From: Acidithiobacillus montserratensis
GTDB taxonomy: Bacteria; Pseudomonadota; Gammaproteobacteria; Acidithiobacillales; Acidithiobacillaceae
Assembly: GCF_018853465.1 (NCBI RefSeq)
Contig: NZ_JABBOU010000030.1
Coordinates: forward strand, 1 to 51,602
Direction: 5' to 3'
Length of the DNA stretch: 51,602 bases
The notes beneath the pieces are model-generated. The model was not told the DNA's origin. It made no database searches and was given only the letters and a program-made list of their open reading frames with translations. Made by a program: the position numbers and the translations under genes. Shown here piece by piece: positions 18,742 to 28,084 of this stretch (the stretch's first letter is position 1; every line of letters begins with the position of its first letter).

Positions 18742-19866
18742 ATGTCGGTACTGGATGATTTGTTGACGTTAATGGTCGAAAAAAATGGTTCGGATCTTTA
18801 TCTGACGGTAGGTTCCCCGCCGGTCATGAAAATTGACGGCCGCGTAGTGAGCCTGGGTACGGACATGTTGAAGCCCGGACAGGTACTCAGTCTGGCCAAG
18901 GAAATTCTGGGGATGGAGCGTCTCCAGGAATTCCAGCATGAAAAAGAAATCAACATGGCAATTTCGGCCACGGGGATCGGGCGTTTTCGCGTCAATGGAT
19001 TTTACCAGCGCGGTGAATTGAGTTTTGTTCTGCGCGCCATCAAAACCCAGATTCCGACCCTGGAGCAGCTCAAGTTGCCACCGATTCTCAAGGACCTAGC
19101 CATGACTTCCCGAGGCTTGGTCCTGTTTGTCGGGGCGACGGGTTCAGGCAAAAGCACTTCACTGGCTTCCATGATTCAGTATCGTAACCAGAATGCCGCC
19201 GGGCATATTCTTACTATTGAGGATCCTATTGAATATATTCATAAAAACAGCAAATCCATCGTCAATCAGCGCGAGGTGGGGATTGACACCCTCAATTATG
19301 AAAGAGCCCTGGAAAATGCCCTGCGCGAAGCCCCCGATGTGATTCTGATCGGCGAGGTCCGCAATCGGGATACCATGGATCATGCCATGGCCTATGCAGA
19401 AACCGGCCATCTGTGTATGTCCACCCTGCACGCCAATAACGCCAATCAGGCCATCGAACGCATCATCAACTTTTTTCCTGAAGATCGCAAAAAACAATTG
19501 CTGATGGACTTGTCCTTGAATTTGAAGGCCGTCGTTTCCCAGCGCCTGCTCCCCATCAAGGGGCAGGCAGGACGCATTGCGGCGATGGAAGTGCTGATCA
19601 ATACCCCGGCCATTGCCGATCTGATTTATAAAGGTGAGGTGGGCCTGCTCAAGGAGGCCATGGGCCGTACCAACGATATAGGCATGCAAACCTTCGATCA
19701 AAGTCTGCTCAAACTCTATGCTGATGGCCTGGTGGAGTATGAAGATGCGCTCCGCGCTGCCGATTCCCAGAATGATCTGCGCTTGGCCATCAAACAGGAT
19801 TGTCTGCGCCGGGGACTGGACGACCCGGGGGCAACGCATTCTGCCGAAGCCAAGTGGCAGGTTTGA
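18742..19866 (+). CDS. pilU: PilT-like ATPase PilU
   Basis: A PilT paralogue and accessory retraction ATPase; in other species PilU acts together with PilT. Walker A is GATGSGKST, followed by TIEDPIEYIHKN, DVILIGEVRNRDTMDHAM and TGHLCMSTLHANNANQAIERI. The 374-residue length and the sequence ERIINFFPEDRKKQLLMDLS fit PilU. It forms an operon with pilT. Its stop overlaps the TTG start of hpnB, so a glycosyltransferase is appended to the pilus operon. Confidence 0.95.
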   Translation: MSVLDDLLTLMVEKNGSDLYLTVGSPPVMKIDGRVVSLGTDMLKPGQVLSLAKEILGMERLQEFQHEKEINMAISATGIGRFRVNGFYQRGELSFVLRAIKTQIPTLEQLKLPPILKDLAMTSRGLVLFVGATGSGKSTSLASMIQYRNQNAAGHILTIEDPIEYIHKNSKSIVNQREVGIDTLNYERALENALREAPDVILIGEVRNRDTMDHAMAYAETGHLCMSTLHANNANQAIERIINFFPEDRKKQLLMDLSLNLKAVVSQRLLPIKGQAGRIAAMEVLINTPAIADLIYKGEVGLLKEAMGRTNDIGMQTFDQSLLKLYADGLVEYEDALRAADSQNDLRLAIKQDCLRRGLDDPGATHSAEAKWQV

Positions 19867-21071
19867 CGGCAACCTCCTTGCAGTGGCTCTTGGATATTCT
19901 GGTGGGTGGAGTTTTACTCGCCTGGCTGGTCCTGTTTTTTGGTCGGGGCTATTTCTGGCGCGCTGATCAGCGCCTCCCAGCCTTGCCGCCAGCAAGCTTG
20001 GCGGATAAGCAGGCTTCGCCAGCGTGCCTGCCGGCCGTCGTTGCCATTGTTCCCGCGCGCAATGAAGCCGAAGGCATTGGCCCCTGTGTCAGCGCCCTGC
20101 TCGGTCAGCATTATCCAGGTACCTTGCGGGTGATGCTGGTAGATGATCAGAGTACGGACGGGACCGCAGATATTGCTCAGGCAGCGGCAGAAAGCATCAG
20201 TGCCGCCGGGCGCCTGCAGATTCTTGCGGGCAAGGCGCTTCCCGAGGGTTGGGCGGGTAAGGTCTGGGCCATGCATCAGGGTGTTGCCGCCGCCGGGGAT
20301 GCACCGCTCCTCTGGTTTACGGATGCCGATATCGTCCATGGTCCGGATGTGCTGGAAAAGCTGGTGCTGCACCAGCAGCGCGATAATCGCGCCCTGGTTT
20401 CCCTGATGGTGATGCTGTCCTGCCGCAGTTTCTGGGAGCGCCTGCTGATTCCTCCCTTTATTTTCTTTTTTCAGATGCTCTATCCCTTTCCCTGGGTCAA
20501 TGACCGGCGCCGCCCGCTGGCCGGGGCTGCAGGTGGGTGCATGTTGCTGCGTCGGGACCTGTTATTGCAGGCGGGTGGCTTTGCCGCCATGCGCGGAGCA
20601 CTGATTGATGATTGCACCCTGGCTGCCCTGATGAAAAAACAAGGCCCCATCTGGCTGGGGCTGGGAACTGAAAGCCATAGTTTGCGCGATTATCGGTTTC
20701 TGGACGAAATCTGGCGGATGGTGACGCGTTCGGCTTACGTGCAGTTGCAATTCAGTCCCTGGCGCCTGCTGGAGGCCACTCTTGGGATGATATTTCTTTA
20801 TGCGCTTCCGGTGGTTATGCTGGTCGCCGGATTGGTTTTGCCGCAATGGCTCTGGATTGCGCCGTCAGGGCTCGCCCTGGGGCTGATGGCCTGGGCTTAT
20901 GCTCCCAGCGTCAGATTGTATGCTTTGAACGGTCTGTGGGTATTGACCCTGCCCGTAGCCGCCATGCTTTATACGCTGATGACCCTGGATTCCGCCCGCC
21001 GTCACTATTTGGGCCGGGGTGGCGCATGGAAGGGGCGCCACTACGATCAATCGGGAGAAAAACGGCCTTGA
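19863..21071 (+). CDS. hpnB: Hopene-associated glycosyltransferase HpnB
   Basis: A family-2 glycosyltransferase with membrane segments at the N-terminus and in the C-terminal third. The catalytic domain has PARNEAEGIGPCVSAL, the UDP-sugar strand VMLVDDQSTDGT, the metal-binding WFTDADIVH and the later DDCTLAALMK and LGTESHSLRDY segments. These match HpnB, named for its place in hopanoid gene clusters; its reaction is not settled. I choose the TTG at 19863, overlapping the pilU stop by TTGA, over an earlier start inside pilU. No other hopanoid gene is in the window. Confidence 0.82.
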   Translation: MTATSLQWLLDILVGGVLLAWLVLFFGRGYFWRADQRLPALPPASLADKQASPACLPAVVAIVPARNEAEGIGPCVSALLGQHYPGTLRVMLVDDQSTDGTADIAQAAAESISAAGRLQILAGKALPEGWAGKVWAMHQGVAAAGDAPLLWFTDADIVHGPDVLEKLVLHQQRDNRALVSLMVMLSCRSFWERLLIPPFIFFFQMLYPFPWVNDRRRPLAGAAGGCMLLRRDLLLQAGGFAAMRGALIDDCTLAALMKKQGPIWLGLGTESHSLRDYRFLDEIWRMVTRSAYVQLQFSPWRLLEATLGMIFLYALPVVMLVAGLVLPQWLWIAPSGLALGLMAWAYAPSVRLYALNGLWVLTLPVAAMLYTLMTLDSARRHYLGRGGAWKGRHYDQSGEKRP

Positions 21072-21088
21072 TCAGGCGGCTTATCTGC

Positions 21089-22216
21089 TTAACGATAATG
21101 CAGCAGGTAACGCCACTCAAAAGCCATTTTGGCGGCATGCCAGAGGGGATTGGGCAAAACACTGGCGTGGTCCTTGTTGCGGAACACCATGATGCCACTG
21201 TCGAGAGTATCGACAATGCATACCAGTTCCGCCCGGAAGGCTTTATCAGAAGGCTTGTTGGTGAGATGTAACAGCGCGTTGTGAACAGCCGCTTGCGCCT
21301 GCAGGTCGGCTGTATGTCCCTGTTTGGGAAGCCAGTCGGGACTGTTCGCATAAGAACCTGCGTCTCCTACCACAAAAACCCCCGGATGCTCAGGGACCTG
21401 ACAGTATTCATCCGCCTGAATAAAGCCGCCAGCAGATAGCGGCAATCCCGATGCTGCTGCCCAATCGGGACCGGTCATGCCGGGCATGAACAGAATCAGG
21501 TCGGCGTCAATATCGCCGCCTTCGGTCATCACTTTGTCGGCAGCAAATCCGGTGATTTTGTGGCCCAAGTGGGTCTGGATATGGCGTTTCTCCATCTCGC
21601 TCAGCAATCCTGCCACGGCCTTGGCGCCGAGGCGATTGCCGGGCTCCTTCATGGGGTTGAAAAACACCAGCTGGATTTGTTCACGTTTGCCGATTTTGCG
21701 CAGATAGCTATCAATCCCAAAGAGCAGTTCAAAAACCGGCCCGCCGCGCACTGCTGTCGGTTCCTGGGGGTTGCCTGCAAAGCCAAAAGCAATGGTGCCT
21801 TTATCCAGGGCCGCCAGGCGATCACGAATTTGCTCCGCCACTTCGATCCCGTCACAAATGGCCAGACTGTGTTCGATGCCCGGCAATTTGCGCAGCCCCC
21901 GCCCACCACTGGCAATAATCAGCACATCGTTGTCGATTTCGCCCTGATCGGTGATGACAGTTCGACCAGCATCGCGCAGTCCGGTGACCCTTCCGGCATG
22001 AAACTGCACCTTTTTTCGCTGAAGAAAGCGCTCCAGGGGAATACGTAGCTGCTCGCCCTGACGTAATCCAGTGGGAATCCAGATCAAGCTGGGATAATAA
22101 ATGAATTCTGCCCGGGGTGCGATGAGGGTGATTTCCGCATCCGGTAGCTGCCGCCGCATTTGCCGCACTGCCGTCAAACCCCCGAAGCCTGCTCCGATAA
22201 TGCTGACTTTGTGCAT
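21089..22216 (-). CDS. Sulfide:quinone reductase-like FAD oxidoreductase
   Basis: A 375-residue flavoprotein of the disulfide-reductase superfamily. It has the FAD motif IIGAGFGGLTAV at 6-17, VLIIASGGRGLRKLPG and the second FAD motif VFVVGDAGSYA with LPKQGHTADLQAQ. The architecture is that of sulfide:quinone reductase or NDH-2. Its cysteines are at 121, 272 and 333. The position of the middle SQR catalytic cysteine, in the segment GNPQEPTAVRGGPVFE, has none. Classical sulfide oxidation is therefore doubtful, and NAD(P)H or another donor is possible. It is convergent with hpnB. Confidence 0.75.
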   Translation of the reverse strand: MHKVSIIGAGFGGLTAVRQMRRQLPDAEITLIAPRAEFIYYPSLIWIPTGLRQGEQLRIPLERFLQRKKVQFHAGRVTGLRDAGRTVITDQGEIDNDVLIIASGGRGLRKLPGIEHSLAICDGIEVAEQIRDRLAALDKGTIAFGFAGNPQEPTAVRGGPVFELLFGIDSYLRKIGKREQIQLVFFNPMKEPGNRLGAKAVAGLLSEMEKRHIQTHLGHKITGFAADKVMTEGGDIDADLILFMPGMTGPDWAAASGLPLSAGGFIQADEYCQVPEHPGVFVVGDAGSYANSPDWLPKQGHTADLQAQAAVHNALLHLTNKPSDKAFRAELVCIVDTLDSGIMVFRNKDHASVLPNPLWHAAKMAFEWRYLLHYR

Positions 22217-22247
22217 GTTGCCTCCTCACTGATGGTTTTGTATGAAA

Positions 22248-22943
22248 CTATCCATTCACCCGACAAAAGACCAGATCATAAACGCTATGGCCGAGTTTTT
22301 CGCCGCGCCTTTCAAAGCGTGTCGGGATGCGGTTCGCGGGACGCTCGGCAAAACCGTTATCCGCCTGGGCATTGTGCAGACCCCGGGTTTGATTGAGGAC
22401 GGTCAGCATTTGCTCGGCATAATCCGCCCAGTCAGTAGCCAGTTGTAATTCTCCGCCTATCTGGAGGAGCCGGCACAGCATATCCGCAAATTCCGGCTGA
22501 ATCAGGCGGCGTTTCTGTTGCCGGGTTTTCGGCCAGGGGTCGGGAAACTGAATAATGATGCGCTGGAACAGGGCATCGGGCAGGGTTTTCATCCAGGCGA
22601 CCACATCATCATGGACAATGCGGATATTGTTGATACCCGCATTATCCATCTGCAGCAACAAAGACCCCACCCCCGGCGTATGGACTTCAGCGCCAATAAA
22701 TCCCTGCTCGGGATGAGCAGCCGCCAAGGCGGCAAGATGTTCGCCGTTACCAAAGCCGATTTCCAGGGTGAGGGCGCGTGTCCCGTTCCAGGGATCCTGC
22801 CAGGGCTGTTCTACCGGTATTTTCAGGGCCGGTAGCAGGTTGTCGATAATGCGGCTTTGTGCCGCCGTAATACGCCCTTGACGCAGCACAAAGCTGCGAA
22901 TCGGGCGGTGTCTGGTATTGAGCGCTTCTTCCATGACAGGCAT
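22248..22943 (-). CDS. trmB: tRNA (guanine-N7-)-methyltransferase TrmB
   Basis: It methylates G46 in the variable loop of tRNAs using SAM. The SAM motif LTLEIGFGNGEHL, the EVHTPGVGSLL strand, IQFPDPWPKTRQQKRRL and the C-terminal TRFERRGEKLGHSVYDLVF segment are diagnostic. Its 231 residues fit. Two ATGs three codons apart are possible starts. It diverges from purE across 41 bp. Confidence 0.95.
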   Translation of the reverse strand: MPVMEEALNTRHRPIRSFVLRQGRITAAQSRIIDNLLPALKIPVEQPWQDPWNGTRALTLEIGFGNGEHLAALAAAHPEQGFIGAEVHTPGVGSLLLQMDNAGINNIRIVHDDVVAWMKTLPDALFQRIIIQFPDPWPKTRQQKRRLIQPEFADMLCRLLQIGGELQLATDWADYAEQMLTVLNQTRGLHNAQADNGFAERPANRIPTRFERRGEKLGHSVYDLVFCRVNG

Positions 22944-22984
22944 TATAACCCGTTTAATGTAAAGGCCCAGAGAGGAGAACAGGC

Positions 22985-23482
22985 ATGGAACATCCCCTGG
23001 TTGGGGTGGTAATGGGCAGCAACAGTGACTGGGAGGTCATGGCCGCTGCGACAGAACAGCTGCAGGCGCTGCATATTTCCCATGAAAAAAGGGTCGTGTC
23101 GGCGCATCGCACCCCGGACCTGCTCTTTGAGTATGCGGCCACGGCCGCCTCCCGGGGTTTGCGCTGCATTATCGCCGGAGCGGGAGGGGCGGCGCATCTG
23201 CCCGGGATGCTGGCGGCCAAAACGATACTGCCGGTGTTGGGCGTGCCGGTTCCCTCCCGGCACCTCAATGGTATGGATTCTCTCCTGTCCATTGTCCAGA
23301 TGCCCAAGGGTGTTCCCGTGGCAACTTTTGCCATAGGTACGGCGGGGGCCGCCAATGCCGGCCTTTTTGCGGCGGCTTTGCTGGCGGCAACGGATGCTTC
23401 CCTGGCTCAACGCCTGCAGGAGTTTCGCCAGCACCAGGAGGCGATGGTCCTGGGTATGACCTTACCGGAGTCCCCTTCGTGA
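22985..23482 (+). CDS. purE: N5-carboxyaminoimidazole ribonucleotide mutase PurE
   Basis: It moves the carboxyl group from N5-CAIR to C4 in purine synthesis. The start [14 protein letters not shown], the catalytic [24 protein letters not shown] and [20 protein letters not shown] are typical of class I PurE, 165 residues. It overlaps purK by 4 bp; the two act in sequence. Confidence 0.96.
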   Translation: MEHPLVGVVMGSNSDWEVMAAATEQLQALHISHEKRVVSAHRTPDLLFEYAATAASRGLRCIIAGAGGAAHLPGMLAAKTILPVLGVPVPSRHLNGMDSLLSIVQMPKGVPVATFAIGTAGAANAGLFAAALLAATDASLAQRLQEFRQHQEAMVLGMTLPESPS

Positions 23483-24624
23483 TCCTGCCCGGTGCCACCC
23501 TCGGCATTTTGGGGGGAGGACAGCTGGGGCAGATGTTCGTACTGGCGGCCCGACGCATGGGGTACCCGGTGTGGGTACTGGATCCCGACCCGGACTGCCC
23601 GGCGGCAGCAGTAGCTGACCAGCATCTTTGTGCGGCCTACGATGATCCCGCCGCCTTGCAGGCTTTGGCGGATCACTGTGCAGCGGTCACGGCTGAATTT
23701 GAAAATGTCCCGGCTTCGGCCATGCATTATCTGGAAAAGCGCATCCCCGTGCGTCCTGGTGCCGAGGCCTTGGCCATTGCCCAGGATCGGGCGCGGGAAA
23801 AATCCTTTTTTCAGGAACTGGGTCTGGAAACTGCTCCTTTCGCCGTGTTACGGCAGATGGAGGACGTGACCACAGCGGTACAGCACACGACGGAACCTTT
23901 ACCCTTTCCCGCCATTCTGAAAACCACCCGCTTTGGTTACGATGGCAAGGGACAAAGGGAGGTAGCCACGGCCAGCGAACTGGCTGCCGCCTGGAAAAGC
24001 CTGAATACGCCCGAAGCCATTCTGGAATCCCGCATTCAACTGCAACAGGAGTTTTCCATCATTCTGGCGCGGGCTGTGGACGGCCTGATGGTGTTTTATC
24101 CGGCGGCTGAAAACATCCACCACCAGGGCGTGCTGGATCTCAGCATCGTTCCGGCCCGGGTACCTGAAGCCCTGCAGACCCAGGCCCGACACAGTGCAGC
24201 GCGCATCGCCACGGCGCTGGATTATGTGGGGGTGCTGGCCGTCGAATTTTTCGTGTCTGCGAAAGGGCAGTTACTGGTGAATGAAATGGCCCCCCGTCCC
24301 CATAACAGTGGTCACTACAGCATCGATGCCTGCGTCAGTAGCCAGTTTGATCAGCAGGTGCGCGCACTCTGCGGCTTGCCCCTGGCTGATACCCGTCTGA
24401 TCAGCCCGGTGGTGATGATGAATCTGCTGGGAGATTTATGGGAAGCCGGAGAGCCGGACTGGCAGCAGCTGCTACAGCATCCTCAGATCAAGCTGCATCT
24501 GTATGGTAAAAAAGCGGCTCGTCCCGGCCGCAAAATGGGTCACGTCAATGCTCTGAGTCCTGAAGCGGAGCGGGCTTTGTCCGTTCTGGAAACCCTTCGT
24601 CAGGACTGGCACTGGCCCCGTTGA
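23479..24624 (+). CDS. purK: N5-carboxyaminoimidazole ribonucleotide synthase PurK
   Basis: An ATP-grasp enzyme making N5-CAIR from AIR, bicarbonate and ATP, the substrate of Pur[13 protein letters not shown] starts the pre-ATP-grasp fold; [41 protein letters not shown] and [18 protein letters not shown] are hallmark blocks. The GTG start at 23479 overlaps purE. It is convergent with dsbB, with only 4 bp between the stops. Confidence 0.95.
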   Translation: MILPGATLGILGGGQLGQMFVLAARRMGYPVWVLDPDPDCPAAAVADQHLCAAYDDPAALQALADHCAAVTAEFENVPASAMHYLEKRIPVRPGAEALAIAQDRAREKSFFQELGLETAPFAVLRQMEDVTTAVQHTTEPLPFPAILKTTRFGYDGKGQREVATASELAAAWKSLNTPEAILESRIQLQQEFSIILARAVDGLMVFYPAAENIHHQGVLDLSIVPARVPEALQTQARHSAARIATALDYVGVLAVEFFVSAKGQLLVNEMAPRPHNSGHYSIDACVSSQFDQQVRALCGLPLADTRLISPVVMMNLLGDLWEAGEPDWQQLLQHPQIKLHLYGKKAARPGRKMGHVNALSPEAERALSVLETLRQDWHWPR

Positions 24625-24628
24625 CAGT

Positions 24629-25138
24629 TCAGGATCGGGCGCGGCCCAGCAAATGCTGGGCAATCAGTAAAATCACCGCACAGCCCAGAAAAAACAGGAT
24701 ACTCCAGTGAGTAACCGGCCATCCGGCCAGGGTTCGGGTTCCGGCCAGCGCGCAGGAGCCATGTCCCGACAGGGTCGCCGCAAAAGCTTTGCCCCAGCTT
24801 CCCAGCGCCGGATTGCCTTCAAATACCTGTACTGCAGCACAAGAATCTAACCGGGCCTTGGCCATTTGCGCCAGATGCCACTGCCAGCCGGCCAGTGCCG
24901 CACCGGCAAGGGCATAGAGGGCCGCCAGTATCCATAAACCCCGGCGTATGCCGCCCTGCCAGAAAAACCCCATGGCTACGATGAGGATCACGGCGAGATC
25001 CGCCAGACGCTGATACACACACAGGCTGCAGGGTTGTTCGGCACGGGCGAACTGCAGCCAGAGCACCAGCGCAAAGGCCAGGATCCCGGCGCAAATCACC
25101 AACCCTGCCAGCCAGGAAGCGCGACGCGTGACAGTCAT
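24629..25138 (-). CDS. dsbB: Disulfide bond formation protein DsbB
   Basis: A four-helix membrane quinone reductase that reoxidises periplasmic thiol oxidases. The first cysteine pair is in EQPCSLCVYQR after the first membrane helix; the second consists of single cysteines in LDSCAAVQVF and GHGSCALAG in the second periplasmic loop. I choose the ATG at 25138, an ATGA overlap with the upstream thioredoxin-fold gene, giving 169 residues; a start 24 bp earlier is possible. The pairing with a DsbG/DsbA-like protein supports the role. Confidence 0.88.
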   Translation of the reverse strand: MTVTRRASWLAGLVICAGILAFALVLWLQFARAEQPCSLCVYQRLADLAVILIVAMGFFWQGGIRRGLWILAALYALAGAALAGWQWHLAQMAKARLDSCAAVQVFEGNPALGSWGKAFAATLSGHGSCALAGTRTLAGWPVTHWSILFFLGCAVILLIAQHLLGRARS

Positions 25139-25752
25139 TTTGAGTGAATGATTTCTGCCCATTGTCTATTGTCCGGAAGTCCGGCGACATAGTGGGTTTT
25201 GCCGCCCGCACGAAAGACTAAAAACGGCACGCTGGCTCCGGGAATCCCCAGCACTTCGGCTTCCTTGTTGATCAACAGGGAAGCATTGAAATCCAGCGCC
25301 GGCCGCATCTTTTTTTGCACGGCAGCAGAGGCAGGGGGGATACCGCCTTCCGGACCATCCTCGGTACTGAACTTGTCTTCATTGATTTTCATTGCCGCCA
25401 GCGGGTCGGAGGCGGCGAGAATGGCAGCCGCCTTGCCGGCACTACTGGGGGTGAGAAAGCCGACCGTAATGAAACGCACCCGAACTTGCTGGCTGGTTAT
25501 GGGATTTTGCAGCCAGGTATAGATTTCATGACAATAGGGGCAATTGGGGTCGTAAAAATCATAAATAACAGGCCCCTTACTGCCTTCCTGGATGTACCGG
25601 GTATGGGCCAGGGCTTGCCAGTAGTCGAGATCCCCATCGCTGGTCGCAGGGCTGGCCACGGCAACAGACACGACACTCTGCAAAAGCAGGATCCCGAGTA
25701 GAATGCCGATAATCCCGACAGAATACCGCCATGCTTTCTTGCAGTAGAACAT
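25135..25752 (-). CDS. Periplasmic thiol:disulfide protein (DsbG/DsbC-like)
   Basis: A thioredoxin-fold protein with an N-terminal signal or anchor (SVGIIGILLGILLLQSVVSVAVA) and the active site DPNCPYCHEIY. CPYC is typical of the DsbG/DsbC group rather than DsbA (CPHC). The conserved cis-proline lies in GASVPFLVF. I choose the ATG at 25752, about 10 bp after GGAG, giving 205 residues; an ATG at 25779 is also open. It overlaps dsbB, which would reoxidise it, so it may act as an oxidase rather than an isomerase. Confidence 0.82.
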   Translation of the reverse strand: MFYCKKAWRYSVGIIGILLGILLLQSVVSVAVASPATSDGDLDYWQALAHTRYIQEGSKGPVIYDFYDPNCPYCHEIYTWLQNPITSQQVRVRFITVGFLTPSSAGKAAAILAASDPLAAMKINEDKFSTEDGPEGGIPPASAAVQKKMRPALDFNASLLINKEAEVLGIPGASVPFLVFRAGGKTHYVAGLPDNRQWAEIIHSK

Positions 25753-25820
25753 TCCCTGTTTACTCCGTATGAATTTCATTGGAAATTTGGCATCCGCTAG
25801 TGACCCCCAGAAATGCGGCC

Positions 25821-26282
25821 TCAGAAATTTCTGGAGCCGCCCTTCATGATTCTCGCCTTGTCGCGTTGCCATTCCCGATCTTTGATCGTCGCGCGCTTGT
25901 CATGTTCCTGTTTGCCCTTCACCAAGGCAATTTCGGTTTTGGCGCGACCCTGTTTCCAGTACATGGCCAGGGGCACCATAGTGAAACCCTTGCGTTCGAC
26001 GCTGCCAATCATGCGGTTGATCTGTTCGCGGTGCATCAGCAGCTTGCGGGTGCGGGTGGGGTCGGGATGAATATGGGTGCTGGCGGTCAGCAGGGGGCTG
26101 ATATGGGCACCCAGTAACCAGAGTTCACCCTCCTTGACGATGACATAACTATCCTTGAGGTTCAGGCGCCCGGCACGCAGGGACTTGACCTCCCAGCCTT
26201 CGAGGACAATACCGGCCTCAAAGCGCTCTTCAATGAAATAATCGTGTTTCGCCTCGCGATTCAGGGCGATGGTGCTGCTCAT
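25821..26282 (-). CDS. smpB: SsrA-binding protein SmpB
   Basis: A small RNA-binding protein that delivers tmRNA to stalled ribosomes. [27 protein letters not shown] at the start, LLGAHISPL in the middle and the basic C-terminal tail [15 protein letters not shown], which probes the empty mRNA channel, are all present in 153 residues. I saw no recognisable ssrA gene next to it. Confidence 0.96.
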   Translation of the reverse strand: MSSTIALNREAKHDYFIEERFEAGIVLEGWEVKSLRAGRLNLKDSYVIVKEGELWLLGAHISPLLTASTHIHPDPTRTRKLLMHREQINRMIGSVERKGFTMVPLAMYWKQGRAKTEIALVKGKQEHDKRATIKDREWQRDKARIMKGGSRNF

Positions 26283-26414
26283 TGCACAACTCCTGTGCCA
26301 GTCAGCCGCTTATTGTACGTGAAAGAAGGCCCTGACAGAAAGTGGCGCAGCAAGTGGCATTGACTTTACCCTTCCTCCTGTGAAATTTTTGCGCGGAGAT
26401 GAGGGAGGAAAACG

Positions 26415-27593
26415 GTGGAATCCAACTTGTTGACGGGGCACCTGCTGCACCGCCGTATCCGGCAACAGGAGACGATTCCTGACTGGGTGCTGCTCAATGA
26501 CATGCAGCCCATAGCTCACTGGCTGGAAACCCGGCTCAGCGCCGCTTCCCGGGAAATCCTGCTGGAGAATTACATTTTTTCGGCGGGTTCCTGGCCCGAG
26601 CGGATTCTGCGCCTGCTTTGCGACAAGTCTCTCGCTGGTGTTGCCGTTTATGTGACTCTCGACGCTCTGGGCAGCAGAGGATTCCCTGAAAGTTGGGTCA
26701 ATGCGCTCCGGGAAGCCGGAGCGCATCTGCATTTCTATCACCGTCTGCAGTTGAAGGGGCTGGAAAAGCGTCTGCGCCGGACCCATCGACGCATTGTCGC
26801 CATAGACGGGCAATGGCTGGCTGTGGGTGGATTTGCTTTTGATGATGAGTGGCTGGAGGCCAAGCCGGGCAATCCCCCTTACCGGGATCTGCTCTTTGCC
26901 TGTCAGGGAGCGCTGGTAGCCGGGGGGCGGGAAATATTTTTTCGTCATCGTCCCGAGCATCTGCCGTCCCTGCCCGCAGATCCTGATGCAGAGCCCATGC
27001 TAGCGGCGCATTCCTGGGGCGAGGGGCGTTTTCTGGAGGGTACCCCGCCCAATGGTTATGCGGTACGCCGACGCTTGCTGGCGGCCATTCGCGGGGCGCG
27101 CCAGAGTATCTGGATAGCCACGCCTTATTTCAATCCGGACCCGATTGTGCTGCGCAGTATTTACCGGGCGGTGCAGCGGGGGGTGGATGTGCGCCTGCTT
27201 CTTGCGGGGCGGATTACCGATCATCCACTTTTGCGATTCGGGATTCAGGCGTATTATCAAAAACTGATGCGTAGAGGTGTGCATATATATGAGTATCAGG
27301 ATGCTTTCCTCCATGCCAAATACGTTTTGGTGGATCGAAGCTGGGCCACACTGGGCTCAGCCAATTTTGATTTTCTGAGTTTGTGGTTTAATCACGAACT
27401 GAATCTGGAACTGCGTTTGTCCCGGGTATCTCTGCTCTTACACGGGCTGTTTGTAAGGGAGTTTGCCAGATCCCGAAAAATCGACCCGGAGCCCTGGCGG
27501 CGCCGTCCTTATTGGCGACGCCTGCCGGAATGGTGTCTGGCTCAGCTGGATCGCTGGGTACAGGCCCGCGCCCTGGGTCAACGCCGTTATTGA
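26415..27593 (+). CDS. clsB: Cardiolipin synthase-like phospholipase D family protein
   Basis: A 392-residue PLD-superfamily enzyme, likely making cardiolipin or related phospholipids at the inner membrane. It is soluble-type, like ClsB, without the N-terminal membrane helices of ClsA. The second HKD motif is canonical (FLHAKYVLVDRSWATLGSAN). The first reads HRRIVAIDG, with Arg where HxK has Lys, which may matter for catalysis. GTG at 26415 follows GAGGGAGGAA. ratA follows after 8 bp. Confidence 0.85.
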   Translation: MESNLLTGHLLHRRIRQQETIPDWVLLNDMQPIAHWLETRLSAASREILLENYIFSAGSWPERILRLLCDKSLAGVAVYVTLDALGSRGFPESWVNALREAGAHLHFYHRLQLKGLEKRLRRTHRRIVAIDGQWLAVGGFAFDDEWLEAKPGNPPYRDLLFACQGALVAGGREIFFRHRPEHLPSLPADPDAEPMLAAHSWGEGRFLEGTPPNGYAVRRRLLAAIRGARQSIWIATPYFNPDPIVLRSIYRAVQRGVDVRLLLAGRITDHPLLRFGIQAYYQKLMRRGVHIYEYQDAFLHAKYVLVDRSWATLGSANFDFLSLWFNHELNLELRLSRVSLLLHGLFVREFARSRKIDPEPWRRRPYWRRLPEWCLAQLDRWVQARALGQRRY

Positions 27594-27601
27594 GAGGTTG
27601 C

Positions 27602-28078
27602 ATGCATCATATTTGTAAAACGGCTGTATTGCCTTACAGCGCAAGTCAGGTCATGGCCCTGATCGAGGACATCCGTTCTTATCCACAGTTTCTGCCCTGG
27701 TGTGGCAGGACTCGGGTCATTCAGGACCGAGACGAAGAAGTGGTTGCCGAAATCACGATTGCCCACGGCGCCTTCGGCAAGTCCTTCACCACCAAAAACC
27801 GTTATCAGCGTCCCAAGCTCGCCGAGGTTCGTCTGGTCAATGGCCCCTTTCGCTTTCTGGAAGGGCTGTGGCAACTGGAATCGGATCCCAAGGGCACCAA
27901 GGTGACCCTGGACATGCGTTTTGAATTCGCCTCGCGGCTGGTGGGCGCTTTTCTGGAGCCGATTTTCAAGCAGGCGGCGGAAACCATGGTGCAGCGCTTC
28001 GCGCAACGGGCGCGAAGCGTATACGGTCCACCCGTTGCGCTTAAGTCATCCGCAGATGATAAATCTTCTGCCGTTTAA
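27602..28078 (+). CDS. ratA: RatA/COQ10-like START domain protein
   Basis: A 158-residue polyketide-cyclase/START family protein. Homologues bind ubiquinone (COQ10) or, in E. coli, the ribosome (RatA). Visible blocks are VLPYSASQVMALIEDIRSYPQFLPWC at the start, VAEITIAHGAFGKSFTTKN, and FEFASRLVGAFLEPIF near the end. I start at the ATG at 27602 after AGAGG, because the longer frame runs into the upstream gene. It is convergent with bamE, a pairing common in proteobacteria. Confidence 0.9.
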   Translation: MHHICKTAVLPYSASQVMALIEDIRSYPQFLPWCGRTRVIQDRDEEVVAEITIAHGAFGKSFTTKNRYQRPKLAEVRLVNGPFRFLEGLWQLESDPKGTKVTLDMRFEFASRLVGAFLEPIFKQAAETMVQRFAQRARSVYGPPVALKSSADDKSSAV

Positions 28079-28084
28079 GCGGCT

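Noticed and set aside
19800..19862. Earlier start for hpnB inside pilU
   Set aside because: The extra residues do not resemble the HpnB N-terminus, and the TTG overlapping the pilU stop gives a normal family start.
25700..26420. Search for ssrA (tmRNA) near smpB
   Set aside because: No tRNA-like ends or tag-coding frame were seen in the short gaps around smpB.
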